Notes under the pieces: generated by a model | What the model was told of the DNA's origin: nothing | Databases searched by the model: none | The model's input: the letters and a program-made list of their open reading frames with translations, nothing else | Position numbers and translations under genes: made by a program | Shown: positions 55,541-64,000 of the stretch, in pieces | Numbering within the stretch: the first letter of the stretch is position 1 | How the letters are laid out: the number at the start of each line of letters is the position of its first letter | Assembly: GCF_008369105.1 (NCBI RefSeq) | Contig: NZ_VINQ01000007.1 | Location: 99,962 to 163,961 of the forward strand | Length of the DNA: 64,000 nt | Direction: 5' to 3' | Origin: Aquicoccus porphyridii | GTDB taxonomy: Bacteria > Pseudomonadota > Alphaproteobacteria > Rhodobacterales > Rhodobacteraceae

Positions 55541-55852
55541 TTCACACCCTCCGTCCTGCCAGCGTAACGCCAAAGCAGGTCAGTACCCGCTATTTTACCA
55601 AAAGGGTCGCAAATATACCAATGCAATTCATCCGGCGCATTGGAGGCAACGCCGGAGGTATGATTGGGCCGTCGCAACAGTACCCATGGCTGCTCCGTCT
55701 CGCACTGCCGCCATTCATGCCGTTTGGTGACCCGTCAGGTCAGACCAATATCGGCAGGTGGCAGCTTCGAGTCTATTCCGTTGAAGAGCTCTACTTGCTT
55801 GTTGGATTAAGGGCTGTTTCGATTTCTTTGGGCGGTCAGGAGAGTGACCGCA
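55541..55852. other. Intergenic stretch without a supported gene
   Basis: An 81-codon open frame at 55621-55866 (plus strand) has no recognisable motif and overlaps the following transposase remnant, so it is not called. No repeat or RNA structure stood out. Confidence 0.5.
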
Positions 55853-56217
55853 ATGATGTTGCCTAGGCAGGTGACGCAGGGCGCGCTGTTCTACGAATTC
55901 TCTCGGGAAGATCAGGAGGCGAAGGGCCACCGGCTTCGCTCAATTGACCAGTTCATTGACCAGAGCGGCATCTGGCGGATTACTGTCCACCTGTCGATCC
56001 CGGACTGCTGACCGGGGTGCTGCTAGTGAGCTATTGCTTTGGCATCCGCTCCGCGCGGCGACTCTGCGAAGAGGATCATCTGAACCTGTCCTAACGGTGG
56101 TTTCGCCGTTTCGATCTGACCGACGGGGTACCGGATCATTCGACGTTTTTCGAGAACCGCCATGGTCGGTTCCGCGTGAGAGAGCTGCTGCGCGATCTCT
56201 TCGAGACAACGGTGGTA
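55853..56217 (+). mobile_element. N-terminal remnant of an IS1182/IS5-like transposase
   Basis: The first frame reads MMLPRQVTQGALFYEFS and RLRSIDQFIDQSGIW. After a shift and internal deletion the next reads LVSYCFGIRSARRLCEE, an in-frame TAA, RWFRRFDLTDGVPDHSTFF and ENRHGRFR. This order matches the N-terminal half of IS1182-type DDE transposases. It has at least one frameshift and a nonsense codon. The C-terminal half is absent and 56218-56358 shows nothing else. Confidence 0.8.
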
Positions 56218-56358
56218 TGATGCATCGCGGAGGGATTGTGGTGTTTCTACGACGAACTTGATCCATAATGCTTCCTCCCATTCCTAAGAACGGATCGCGC
56301 CATCAAACTGCGGGAACAATCACTTGGCAAAGCCTCAACGGTAATCTGTCTGGAAGCT

Positions 56359-57198
56359 TCAGGAAGACTCTACCAACGCAGTGAGCTTTTTGCCGAGGGG
56401 CAAATCCGGATCAGCAAGGTCGAAAACTATACTAAGGTGGTTGCGGCCTGTTTCGCTCCGTAGTTCCGTTTCCTGCCCCTCCCGCGCAAGAAGCGCATTC
56501 AAAGCGGCTGCCTGGCTTTGGAACGGTGCCGTTTCCTCTTCTCCGCGCGTGATGACCCGCAGCGGGCCGGGCCTGTGCCGGGAGGTTAGAGGCGACCACG
56601 CCTCCGCTTCGTCGGCTCGCATCTTCGCCTCGTCCTTCAGGAAAGAGCTCGGAATGCCCGAGAGGTCATAGATACCGCTAACCAGAAGCATGCCGCGAAG
56701 CGGCGGGAGGTCGGGTGCGCCGCTGTCACCGGGTGCCTCGGCGGCGAGAAGCGAGGCGAGGTGTGCCCCGGCGGAGTGGCCGCTCGCGGTGAAACGGGCC
56801 GGATCGGCGCCGATATCCGGGGTGAGGCCGACAAGGTGCCACGCGGCAGCGCGCACCTGCGCAACGATCTCGGCCAGCCGCGTGCCTGGCATCAGGTCAT
56901 AGCTGACTAGAGCTGCAATCCCGCCCGCCGCAATAACAGGTGCCGCGACAAGCGTATGTGCCTCTTTGCTGCCCGCCCGCCAATAACCGCCATGGATGAA
57001 CATGTGGAGCGGCGCCCCCGGCACGGGATCAGACGGAAAGACGAGGTCAAAGCTCTGCCGCGGGGTTGGCCCATAGCTCACATCTCGCTTTATACGAGCC
57101 CGGTCAGCCAATGCGCGGCTGCGCGCCTCCGTCTCGGCCATGATGGCATCGAAATCGGGAATGAAGTCCCGATTGCGGTAAAGATCGCGCTCCACCAT
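56359..57198 (-). CDS. Alpha/beta hydrolase (esterase, arylformamidase-like)
   Basis: The 279-residue serine hydrolase has the HGGYW oxyanion motif (about residues 68-72), the nucleophile in TASGHSAGAHLAS and a C-terminal ETGRNHLSIVFDLA with the probable catalytic His. This set is typical of the kynurenine-formamidase-like and carboxylesterase group. GGAGGA precedes the ATG at 57198, so the longer frame to 57288 is not used. It is the last gene of a four-gene leftward operon with three dehydrogenases. Its substrate may be an ester or formamide of the same pathway. Confidence 0.85.
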   Translation of the reverse strand: MVERDLYRNRDFIPDFDAIMAETEARSRALADRARIKRDVSYGPTPRQSFDLVFPSDPVPGAPLHMFIHGGYWRAGSKEAHTLVAAPVIAAGGIAALVSYDLMPGTRLAEIVAQVRAAAWHLVGLTPDIGADPARFTASGHSAGAHLASLLAAEAPGDSGAPDLPPLRGMLLVSGIYDLSGIPSSFLKDEAKMRADEAEAWSPLTSRHRPGPLRVITRGEEETAPFQSQAAALNALLAREGQETELRSETGRNHLSIVFDLADPDLPLGKKLTALVESS

Positions 57199-57217
57199 CG
57201 TTCCTCCTTCTCTGCCG

Positions 57218-58681
57218 TTAGAATTCGACGGCGAAGTATTTGGGCTCCATGAACTCGAGGATTCCGGTGATACCGCCCTCGCGTCCAAGGCCGCTCTGCT
57301 TGGCGCCGCCGAACGGGGCTGCCGGGTCGGACATCAGCCCGCGGTTGATACCTACCATCCCGGTCTCGATTCCTCGGCCGACGCGCATCGCACGCATGAT
57401 GTCCCGCGAATAGACATAGGCTGCAAGCCCGTATTCAGTGTCGTTGGCCAGCCGGATTGCTTCCTCCTCGGTCTCAAACCTGTAGACGGCCGCGACGGGG
57501 CCGAAAATCTCCTCATGCGCGAGGGCGGTGTCGGTCGGCACGTTCGCCAGCACTGTCGGCGGATAGTAGTAGCCGCTCCCTGGCAACGGCGCACCCCCGG
57601 TCGTCGCCCGCGCCCCGCATGACATCGCCTCGGCAACCAGCCTATCAATCTTCTCCACTGCCTGCGTCGTGATCATCGGACCGCACTGGGTCTCCGGGTC
57701 ATAGCCCACCCCCAGTTTCAGCGCGGCCATCCGAGATGTCAGCCTTTCAACGAAGACGTCATGGATGCCGGACTGCACATAGAACCGGTTGGCCGCGGTG
57801 CAGGCCTCGCCGCCGTTGCGCATCTTGGCAACCATCGCGCCATCGAGCGCCGCATCCAGATCCGCGTCATCGAACACCACGAAGGGGGCATTGCCGCCCA
57901 GTTCCATTGAGCAGTTGACGACCGATTTCGCGGCCTCGGCCAGCAGAATGCGTCCCACCCCGGTCGAGCCTGTGAAGGACAATTTGCGCACCCGCGGATC
58001 GCTCAGCATCGCCGCGGTCACCGCCCCCGGGTTCGAGGTCGTCAACACGTTCACCACGCCAGGTGGCACCCCGGCCTCCTCGCCAAGCCGGGCCATTGCA
58101 TAGGCAGTCAGCGGAGTTTCCGAGGCGGGCTTGAGGATCACCGTGCAACCCGCGGCGAGTGCTGGGCCGATTTTGCGCGTGGCCATCGCCGCTGGAAAAT
58201 TCCACGGAGTGATGAGCACCGCGATACCGATCGGTTCGTGATCGACGAGGATGTTGTGGGCACCAGAGGGCGTGTGGCGAAACTCACCGCCGATACGGGT
58301 TGCCTCCTCGGCATACCAGCGGAAGAACTCGGCGGCATAGGCCACCTCGCCGCGCGCATCGGTGAGCGCCTTGCCATTCTCAAGCGAAATCAGGAGGGCG
58401 AGTTCCTCGGCATGCTCGGTCATGAGAGTAAACCAGCGGCGCAGAATCTCTGACCGCTGACGAGGTGGCGTGCGTCGCCACTTGGCAGCAGCGGCCTCGG
58501 CGGCGTCGACGGCACGCATCGCGTCGTCGATCCCCGCGTCGGGGACCTCGGCGAGCGTGTTTCCGGTCGAGGGATCAAGGACCGGGATGCCTATCCCGGC
58601 CTCCCACTTGCCGCCAATGTAGAGACCTCCGGCATGGAGGCAGGGATCAGCGTAGCCGGTAACCAGGGTGTTGAATGTCAT
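57218..58681 (-). CDS. NAD(P)-dependent aldehyde dehydrogenase (succinate-semialdehyde dehydrogenase-like)
   Basis: The 487-residue enzyme has the full ALDH core: ITPWNFPAAMATRKIGPALA, the coenzyme site FTGSTGVGR, catalytic Glu in MELGGNAPFVVFDDAD and catalytic Cys in RNGGEACTAANRFYV, ending in GGAKQSGLGREGG. It resembles GabD-type enzymes but cannot be assigned to one aldehyde. It lies 13 bp downstream of the iron-type alcohol dehydrogenase gene, so it probably oxidises that enzyme's aldehyde product. Confidence 0.93.
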   Translation of the reverse strand: MTFNTLVTGYADPCLHAGGLYIGGKWEAGIGIPVLDPSTGNTLAEVPDAGIDDAMRAVDAAEAAAAKWRRTPPRQRSEILRRWFTLMTEHAEELALLISLENGKALTDARGEVAYAAEFFRWYAEEATRIGGEFRHTPSGAHNILVDHEPIGIAVLITPWNFPAAMATRKIGPALAAGCTVILKPASETPLTAYAMARLGEEAGVPPGVVNVLTTSNPGAVTAAMLSDPRVRKLSFTGSTGVGRILLAEAAKSVVNCSMELGGNAPFVVFDDADLDAALDGAMVAKMRNGGEACTAANRFYVQSGIHDVFVERLTSRMAALKLGVGYDPETQCGPMITTQAVEKIDRLVAEAMSCGARATTGGAPLPGSGYYYPPTVLANVPTDTALAHEEIFGPVAAVYRFETEEEAIRLANDTEYGLAAYVYSRDIMRAMRVGRGIETGMVGINRGLMSDPAAPFGGAKQSGLGREGGITGILEFMEPKYFAVEF

Positions 58682-58694
58682 ACGGGTGTCTCCC

Positions 58695-59900
58695 TCAATA
58701 TGCTTCGAGAACGGTGAGTTCGCCGTGAAAAGCCGCGCCGACCAACCGCCGCATGTCCTCTGGCGGCAACGGGCGCGGGTTGTTCTGGATCAGCCTTGCG
58801 ATACCGCTGGATTGTTCTGCCACCCAGTCGATCCGCTCCTCCGGCAACCCGAGGTCGCGCAGGGTCCGGGGAATGCCGATCCGCCCGAAGAGCGCAGAGA
58901 TCGCTGGGATGACGGCCGCCCCGCGTTCGTGGCCCGTCATCGCGGCGATCCGGTCGAGCTCGGGCTCAATCCGGGGCGCATTCCACGCCATGACGTAAGG
59001 CATCAGGCAGGCTACCCCCGCCCCGTGTGCAGTGTGGGTCAATGCGCCCACGGGATACTGGATCGCGTGCGCCGCCGCCGTCCCCGCGACGCCAAAGGCA
59101 AGGCCCGCCATCGTCGCGCCGAGCATGACCTTCGCACGCGCCTCGGCGTTGCTTCCGTCGGTACAGGCAGTTTCCAACCCTTCCCAAAGGTGTCCGATGG
59201 CAGTCAGCGCGAAATGGTCGGAGGTCGCATTCTTCCCGACAAAGACCCTCTCCTGCGACAGGCCCGGGACCGGATCGCGACGAATCGCGGTAAAGGCCTC
59301 GATCGCGTGGGTCAGCGCATCCGCCCCGGCGATGGCGGTCAGCGAGGGCGGGCAGGTCAGCGTGAGATCCGGGTCGCAAATCGAAACGGTGGGAATGATG
59401 TAGGGCGACGAAATTCCCACCTTGAGCTGCCGCTCGGAATCCGAAAGGACCGCGACTGGCGTCACCTCGGAGCCCGTGCCCGCAGTGGTCGGCACCGCGA
59501 TCAGCGGTATCACCGGACCGGGCACCATGAACTCGCCGTAGTAGTCCTGCGGCGTCCCGCCGTAGGACAGAAGCACCGCTACGCACTTCGCCATGTCGAG
59601 ACAGGACCCGCCGCCCACGCCGATCACGAGATCTGGTGCGAAGTCGCGGGCCGCCGCGGCGCTGGCAATAGCGGTTTCGACGGGTACATCCGGAAGGGTC
59701 GAGCCATCGACCCGGACTGACAACCCTGCAGCTTCGAGCTGCGCGACCATGCGCCGGAAGTCCGCATCCCCCGCCAATCGTTCATCCGTGACGACCAGTG
59801 CTCGCCGCCCAAGTTTCGCGGCAACCTTCCCGAGCGCCTCGCGCTGGCCCGCGCCGAAGATCAACTCTCTCGGGGCCCTGATCGTACCGAAGATGGTCAT
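58695..59900 (-). CDS. Iron-containing alcohol dehydrogenase
   Basis: This 401-residue group III alcohol dehydrogenase has the NAD motif VIGVGGGSCLDMAK, PTTAGTGSEVTP, and metal-ligand segments ADALTHAIEAF and AAAHAIQYPVGAL with THTAHGAGVACLMP. It oxidises a small alcohol or hydroxyacid to an aldehyde or ketone. It stands between the Ldh-family and aldehyde dehydrogenase genes with short gaps of 21 and 13 bp, which indicates one transcript. Confidence 0.93.
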   Translation of the reverse strand: MTIFGTIRAPRELIFGAGQREALGKVAAKLGRRALVVTDERLAGDADFRRMVAQLEAAGLSVRVDGSTLPDVPVETAIASAAAARDFAPDLVIGVGGGSCLDMAKCVAVLLSYGGTPQDYYGEFMVPGPVIPLIAVPTTAGTGSEVTPVAVLSDSERQLKVGISSPYIIPTVSICDPDLTLTCPPSLTAIAGADALTHAIEAFTAIRRDPVPGLSQERVFVGKNATSDHFALTAIGHLWEGLETACTDGSNAEARAKVMLGATMAGLAFGVAGTAAAHAIQYPVGALTHTAHGAGVACLMPYVMAWNAPRIEPELDRIAAMTGHERGAAVIPAISALFGRIGIPRTLRDLGLPEERIDWVAEQSSGIARLIQNNPRPLPPEDMRRLVGAAFHGELTVLEAY

Positions 59901-59921
59901 TTCGTCTCCTTTTCTCTGTTC

Positions 59922-60926
59922 TCAGCCCGCTGCAAGAGCGCAGATCTCGTCATGCAGCGGTTTGGGCAGTTCAATGCCTGTGGCAAGCCCTTTGGCCCGG
60001 CGTGCCCGCATACCGTCGCCCGGCACAGCCACCGGCCGATTCACGTCGGCGGATCGCGAGGTGCGCAGCCGGTCAAGGTAGGTAGCCAGCCCGGCAGTCG
60101 TGCCCGCCCCCGCCGCCGGATCGATCAGAATGACAACGTCGCCCTTATTGGACACCTCGGTCGCATCAAGCGTGCCATGCACCTCGGGCGCGAACGCCGA
60201 TCCGGCCATCGCGGCGACCAGTAGCTCGACGCTGAGGCCGAGCCCATAACCCTTGGCATCACCGAAGGGCGCGATGGCGCCTGTTTTCGCTGCCTCCGGA
60301 TCGGTGGTGCGACGGCCCTGCGCGTCAACCGCCCAATCCCCCGGAATCGAAGTGCCTGTCAGGGCATGATGATGAATCTTGCCCATCGACACGCGGCTCG
60401 TCGCGAGGTCAAGGATGAAAGGTTCAGCTCCCGTCGGGATGCCGATGGCGATCGGATTGGTGCCCAGAATTGCCTCGGTGCCACCGTAGGCATGAACCAG
60501 CGCCTCGCTGGTTGTCATTACGATCGCAATCAATCCACGCGCGGTCGCGGCCTCGGCATAATAGGCAAGCATTCCGATGTGATTGGCGTTGTGAATCGCG
60601 GCCAAGGCAATACCCCGCTCCTGCACCACCCTCGTTAATTGCTCCAACACATGCATCATGACGACGGGCCCCAGCCCGCATTGGCCGTCCACTGAAAGAA
60701 CCCCTGATCGTGTCCAATGACCGCTGCCCGAGGCGGCGGGATGGGCCAGCCCTGCTTGCAGCCGCGCGACGAGTCGCGGCAATCGTTGGAGCCCATGCGA
60801 GGGCAATCCACGTAGTTCTGCCTCGATCAGAAGATCGACCTGGGTTCGGGCGCTGGCAGGGGTAACATCCTGCGAAAGCAGTGCTTTTTCTGCACTTTCC
60901 CGAAGACATTCGACCGAAACCAGCAA
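59922..60926 (-). CDS. Ldh-family oxidoreductase (malate/L-lactate/ureidoglycolate dehydrogenase type)
   Basis: The 334-residue NAD(P)-dependent enzyme belongs to the family that includes ComC, YiaK and AllD. Motifs include EAELRGLPSHGLQRLPRLV near residue 37, IHNANHIGMLAYYAE and GTNPIAIGIPTG, then GDAKGYGLGLSVELL. The start is a TTG at 60926: AGGAGGG lies seven bases upstream and no ATG fits the conserved N-terminus. It is the first gene of the leftward operon and probably handles a 2-hydroxyacid. Confidence 0.9.
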   Translation of the reverse strand: MLVSVECLRESAEKALLSQDVTPASARTQVDLLIEAELRGLPSHGLQRLPRLVARLQAGLAHPAASGSGHWTRSGVLSVDGQCGLGPVVMMHVLEQLTRVVQERGIALAAIHNANHIGMLAYYAEAATARGLIAIVMTTSEALVHAYGGTEAILGTNPIAIGIPTGAEPFILDLATSRVSMGKIHHHALTGTSIPGDWAVDAQGRRTTDPEAAKTGAIAPFGDAKGYGLGLSVELLVAAMAGSAFAPEVHGTLDATEVSNKGDVVILIDPAAGAGTTAGLATYLDRLRTSRSADVNRPVAVPGDGMRARRAKGLATGIELPKPLHDEICALAAG

Positions 60927-60974
60927 GAAAGAACCCTCCTAAAATCAAATCCTATATGATATTGCATTTGACAT

Positions 60975-60989
60975 TTGATATCCTATCAA
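60975..60989. promoter_or_regulatory. 15-bp palindrome between the divergent dehydrogenase and GntR operons
   Basis: TTGATA and TATCAA arms flank TCC. It lies 48 bp from the TTG start of the Ldh gene and 47 bp from the GntR start, close to the middle of the gap. A related ATCCTATATGATAT stretch occurs at about 60949-60962. Both could be sites for the GntR/FCD regulator, which would then control both directions. Confidence 0.5.
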
Positions 60990-61036
60990 TGTTAAGATCA
61001 CGCTTGTCAAGATTGCTGATCAAGGGGAGGAATCGC

Positions 61037-61723
61037 ATGGCTGTAGTGACGGACCGCGACCGGAATGGAGGGTTCGTGCGGCCTTTGAGCATTGCCGAAA
61101 GCGTTCATGAACGTATCTATGAACGAATCATGTCGCTCGAGATTCCTCCGGGGGCCCGCATCCCGATCGACGGCCTTGCCAGAGAGCTCAACGTCTCGCA
61201 GACCCCTGTCCGCGAAGCCCTCACCAGGCTGGAACGCGAGGGTTTGGTGCAGAAGGCGCACCTGATTGGCTATTCCGCATCACCACAACTCACCCGCAAG
61301 GAATTTGACGACCTTTACAAGTTCCGCCTGCTTCTGGAGCCCGAAAGCGCGAGGCAGGCCTGCCTGAATCTCACGCCCGAGACGCTCGCCCGTATCGAGG
61401 GCGCAGCCTCCGACATGGAAAAGGGTGAACCGCCTGTGGACCGCAACAGCCGCTATTCCCGTTTCGCCCGGGCGGATGCGCATTTTCACGACGAGATCAT
61501 GAAGGTGGCCGACAACGCAACTGTCCGGCAGGCGATGAATGACCAGCACATCCATCTTCATATTTTTCGCCTGATGTTCCACAGCCGCGTCACTCAAGAG
61601 GCGCTGGAAGAACACGAGCATCTGCTCGCTGCTTTCCGCGCAGGAGATGCTGACGCGGCTTACGAGGCAATGCACGATCACATCAGCCGGTCACGCGACC
61701 GGCTTGTGGCGGCTTTCGAATGA
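61037..61723 (+). CDS. GntR-family regulator with FCD effector domain
   Basis: The 228-residue regulator has an N-terminal winged helix (about residues 14-80: SIAESVHERIYERIMSLEIP, LARELNVSQTPVREALTRLE) and an all-helical FCD ligand domain with the metal-site histidines in ADAHFHDEIM and HEHLLAAFRAGD. The ATG at 61037 follows GGGGAGG. Its stop overlaps the ABC ATPase start, so regulator and importer are co-transcribed, diverging from the dehydrogenase operon. Confidence 0.92.
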   Translation: MAVVTDRDRNGGFVRPLSIAESVHERIYERIMSLEIPPGARIPIDGLARELNVSQTPVREALTRLEREGLVQKAHLIGYSASPQLTRKEFDDLYKFRLLLEPESARQACLNLTPETLARIEGAASDMEKGEPPVDRNSRYSRFARADAHFHDEIMKVADNATVRQAMNDQHIHLHIFRLMFHSRVTQEALEEHEHLLAAFRAGDADAAYEAMHDHISRSRDRLVAAFE

Positions 61724-63279
61724 ATTTTTCGTTGACCGATAGAACGGGCTCCGACACGGCGCCCAAGCCGTCGGTGCTCCACGCCGAGGTCCTGTCGAAG
61801 GCCTACGGTCCGATCACGGTGCTGAGCGATGTTACACTCGACATCCGGGCGGGCGAAGTCCACGCGATCATCGGAGAGAACGGCGCGGGCAAGTCCACGC
61901 TGATGAAGCTCTTGTCGGGGCACACGCCGCCGACAGACGGCGCAATATCCATGTCCGGGAAGACGATCACTTTCGCCAACGCCGTGCAGGCCGAGGATGC
62001 CGGGATCGTTCTTGTCCACCAGGAAATCCTGCTCGCCCCGGATCTCACCGTCGCGCAGAACCTGTTCCTCGGGCGCGAATTGTCGCGCGGCTTCAGAGTG
62101 GATGACAAGCTGATGAACCGCCGCGCTGCCGAGGTATTGGCCCGGGTCGGCTCCAGCGCGCGTCCGACCACCCGGGTGGGGGACATGCCGCTGGCACAAC
62201 GGCAGTTGGTACAAATCGCCCGCGCGCTGCTGGACGACCGCAAGGTTGTGATTCTGGATGAACCAACCGCGATGCTGGCCAATGATGAGGTCGACGCCCT
62301 GCTGGGCATTGCGCGAAACCTGCGCGACGACGGCGTCGCGGTGCTCTACATCTCGCACCGGCTGGAAGAGGTCGAGGCGCTGGCGGACCGCGTCACAGTG
62401 CTCCGCGACGGCAAGATGATCGGCACTTGGCCAGCACAGGAACTGGATCAGCGCCAGATGGCCGAACTGATGGTGGGCCGAGAATTGTCGATGCTCTACC
62501 CGCCGAAACGCGGGGCAGCGGCGACCGATCCGGTGCTCATCGTCGAAGACCTGTCGGTTGATCACGGCAAGATCGCTGCCTCCTTCATCGTCCGGCCCGG
62601 CGAGGTGCTGGGCATCGGCGGGATGATTGGAGCTGGTCGCACCGAACTGATCGAGGGGCTGTTGGGGCTGCGTCCCGCCCAGGCGCGCGCAATCAGGGTA
62701 AACGGGACGATCATCACCAAACCCGATGTCGGCACCATGATGGCTGCGGGGCTCGTCTACCTGACCGAGGACCGCAAGGGAAAGGGCCTGCTGCTCAACG
62801 AAGGACTCGGCCCCAACCTGACACTCCAAGCGCTCGGCATGGTCAATCCGGGTCTTCGCCTCGACCGCCGGCAAGAGACCCGCGCGGTAAAATCCGCGGT
62901 AGAGGAATACGACATCCGGGTCCGCACCCTATCGATCGAAGCTGGGCAGTTGTCGGGCGGCAACCAGCAAAAGCTGCTGCTCGCCAAGGTGATGCTGGCC
63001 GACCCCTCGGTCGTCATTATCGACGAGCCGACACGCGGCATCGACATCGGCAACAAGAGCCAAATCTACCATTTCATCGACGATCTCGTCCGGGCCGGAA
63101 AGGCCTGCGCCGTAATATCGTCCGAGTTACCCGAACTCATCGGCCTGTCCGACCGCGTCCTCGTGATGCGCGCCGGGCGGTTTGTCGCCGAGCTTACAGG
63201 CGACGACATTACGGAACAAAACGTCGTCTACGCAGCCGCAAGCAGCGGCGACGGCACCGAGGGGAGGAAACGCGCATGA
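61720..63279 (+). CDS. Sugar-type ABC importer ATPase (RbsA/XylG-like, two nucleotide-binding domains)
   Basis: The 519-residue protein has two ATPase halves. The first has Walker A GENGAGKST (about residues 52-60), VHQEILLAPDLTVAQNLFLG and VILDEPTAML. The second has the degenerate P-loop GMIGAGRTEL usual for the RbsA class, signature LSGGNQQKLLLAKVM and VIIDEPTRGIDIGNK. This is the CUT2 architecture used for ribose, xylose, autoinducer-2 and polyols. It overlaps the regulator before and the permease after by four bases each. Confidence 0.93.
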   Translation: MNFSLTDRTGSDTAPKPSVLHAEVLSKAYGPITVLSDVTLDIRAGEVHAIIGENGAGKSTLMKLLSGHTPPTDGAISMSGKTITFANAVQAEDAGIVLVHQEILLAPDLTVAQNLFLGRELSRGFRVDDKLMNRRAAEVLARVGSSARPTTRVGDMPLAQRQLVQIARALLDDRKVVILDEPTAMLANDEVDALLGIARNLRDDGVAVLYISHRLEEVEALADRVTVLRDGKMIGTWPAQELDQRQMAELMVGRELSMLYPPKRGAAATDPVLIVEDLSVDHGKIAASFIVRPGEVLGIGGMIGAGRTELIEGLLGLRPAQARAIRVNGTIITKPDVGTMMAAGLVYLTEDRKGKGLLLNEGLGPNLTLQALGMVNPGLRLDRRQETRAVKSAVEEYDIRVRTLSIEAGQLSGGNQQKLLLAKVMLADPSVVIIDEPTRGIDIGNKSQIYHFIDDLVRAGKACAVISSELPELIGLSDRVLVMRAGRFVAELTGDDITEQNVVYAAASSGDGTEGRKRA

Positions 63280-64000
63280 GCAGCGCCGAAATCGCAACCG
63301 TTCAGGAAAGCGAGGGCTTCAAGATCCGCTGGAGCGACCTCGCCCCGTTCATTGCGCTGGCAGTGATCGTCCTGCTGGGCGCGCTGATCAATTCCAACTT
63401 CATGTCATCGAACAACATGATGAACGTCATCACGCGGAGCGCCTTTATCGCGATCATCGGTGTCGGGGCAACATTCGTTATTGCGACCGGCGGGCTCGAC
63501 CTGTCTATCGGGTCCATGCTGGCCTTCGTCGTGGGTATCATGATCATGGCGATGAATGCCATGGCCCCATCGCTTGGTCCCTGGGCGATCCCGGCTGGTG
63601 CGCTGGTCGCCCTGGTGGTGGGCTCGCTCTGCGGGTTGATGAACGGCCTGATCACCACGGTGGGGCGAATAGAACCCTTCATCGTCACGCTCGGCACAAT
63701 GGGCATTTTCCGCGCCTTGATCACCTTCATGACGGACGGAGGATCGCTCTCCATCGACCGAAGCCTGCGCGCGGCCTACCGACCGGTCTACTTTGGAGAC
63801 TTCCTCGGCGTACCCTACCCGGTGATCATCACCGTGATTGTCGCCTTGCTTGGGGCCTTCATCCTCTACCGGACGAAATATGGCCGCCACGTCACCGCCG
63901 TCGGCTCCAACTCTGACGTGGCCCGTTTCTCGGGCGTCCATGTCGGGCGTGTTCGGACCATGGCCTTTGTTATCCAGGGCTTCTGCGTCGCCGTCGCCGC
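63276..64000 (+). CDS. Sugar-type ABC importer permease (RbsC-like), cut by window end
   Basis: The frame opens with ATG at 63276 overlapping the ATPase stop, with GGGGAGGAAAC before it, and stays open to the last base (241 codons visible). It encodes several membrane spans and the CUT2 permease patterns ATFVIATGGLDLSIGSMLA, GLITTVGRIEPFIVTLGTMG and YGRHVTAVGSNSDVARFSGV. The matching binding protein is not in the window and is expected downstream. Confidence 0.9.
   Translation, partial: MSSAEIATVQESEGFKIRWSDLAPFIALAVIVLLGALINSNFMSSNNMMNVITRSAFIAIIGVGATFVIATGGLDLSIGSMLAFVVGIMIMAMNAMAPSLGPWAIPAGALVALVVGSLCGLMNGLITTVGRIEPFIVTLGTMGIFRALITFMTDGGSLSIDRSLRAAYRPVYFGDFLGVPYPVIITVIVALLGAFILYRTKYGRHVTAVGSNSDVARFSGVHVGRVRTMAFVIQGFCVAVA

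Overview
The window is GC-rich, tightly packed DNA (many 4-bp ATGA overlaps, few long gaps). It is typical of an alphaproteobacterium, most likely a Rhodobacterales/Roseobacter-type heterotroph. That placement rests on gene content only: many ABC, TRAP and tripartite tricarboxylate (TTT) importers, the HutF/HutG branch of histidine catabolism, a MocR regulator and FMN-dependent hydroxyacid oxidation. There is no rRNA or tRNA gene in the window to confirm it.

Layout. (1) 2-8378: the 3' part of a MocR-type regulator, then an operon for uptake and oxidation of an amine or polyamine-like compound (FAD oxidoreductase, four-gene ABC importer, cupin, GMC oxidoreductase). (2) 8643-14243: a histidine-utilisation locus. 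hutI-hutH-hutG diverge from hutF-hutC around a perfect HutC-type palindrome; no hutU is present. (3) 14272-19215: PhyH dioxygenase, MaoC-like dehydratase, lldD-type oxidase with a small sulfotransferase, an EamA exporter and an alpha/beta hydrolase. (4) 19216-21014: an accessory patch with an IS5-type transposase tail and an AT-richer orphan membrane protein that ends inside an 11-bp tandem repeat. (5) 21015-27611: a second polyamine-type ABC operon (potABCD-like), diverging from a TetR regulator and an amidohydrolase across a 24-bp near-perfect palindrome. (6) 27669-33541: amidase and XRE-cupin regulator diverging from a TRAP transporter and an ornithine-cyclodeaminase-family enzyme.

(7) 33815-36800: a sterol-desaturase-like gene and a graveyard holding a truncated IS110 transposase, a broken AAA/DUF4143 ATPase and a gamma-glutamyltranspeptidase remnant. 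(8) 36926-54176: a catabolic island with three different importer classes: a peptide-type ABC system with a permease-ATPase fusion, a fused DctQM TRAP system, and a TTT system. It also holds an alpha/beta hydrolase, a lactonase-like amidohydrolase, a class III CoA-transferase and two LysR regulators. (9) 54177-56358: a second graveyard with ISL3 and IS1182/IS5-like transposase remnants, a cytochrome-c-peroxidase-like remnant and an intact small membrane protein. (10) 56359-64000: esterase, aldehyde dehydrogenase, iron-type alcohol dehydrogenase and Ldh-family dehydrogenase, diverging from a GntR regulator and a sugar-type ABC importer that runs off the window.

Most operons follow one plan: importer, one to four oxidoreductases or hydrolases, and a dedicated regulator. 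I saw no CRISPR array, intact transposon, prophage or recognisable defence system. The least ordinary part is the remnant-flanked multi-transporter island at 36.9-54.2 kb, whose substrate I cannot name.
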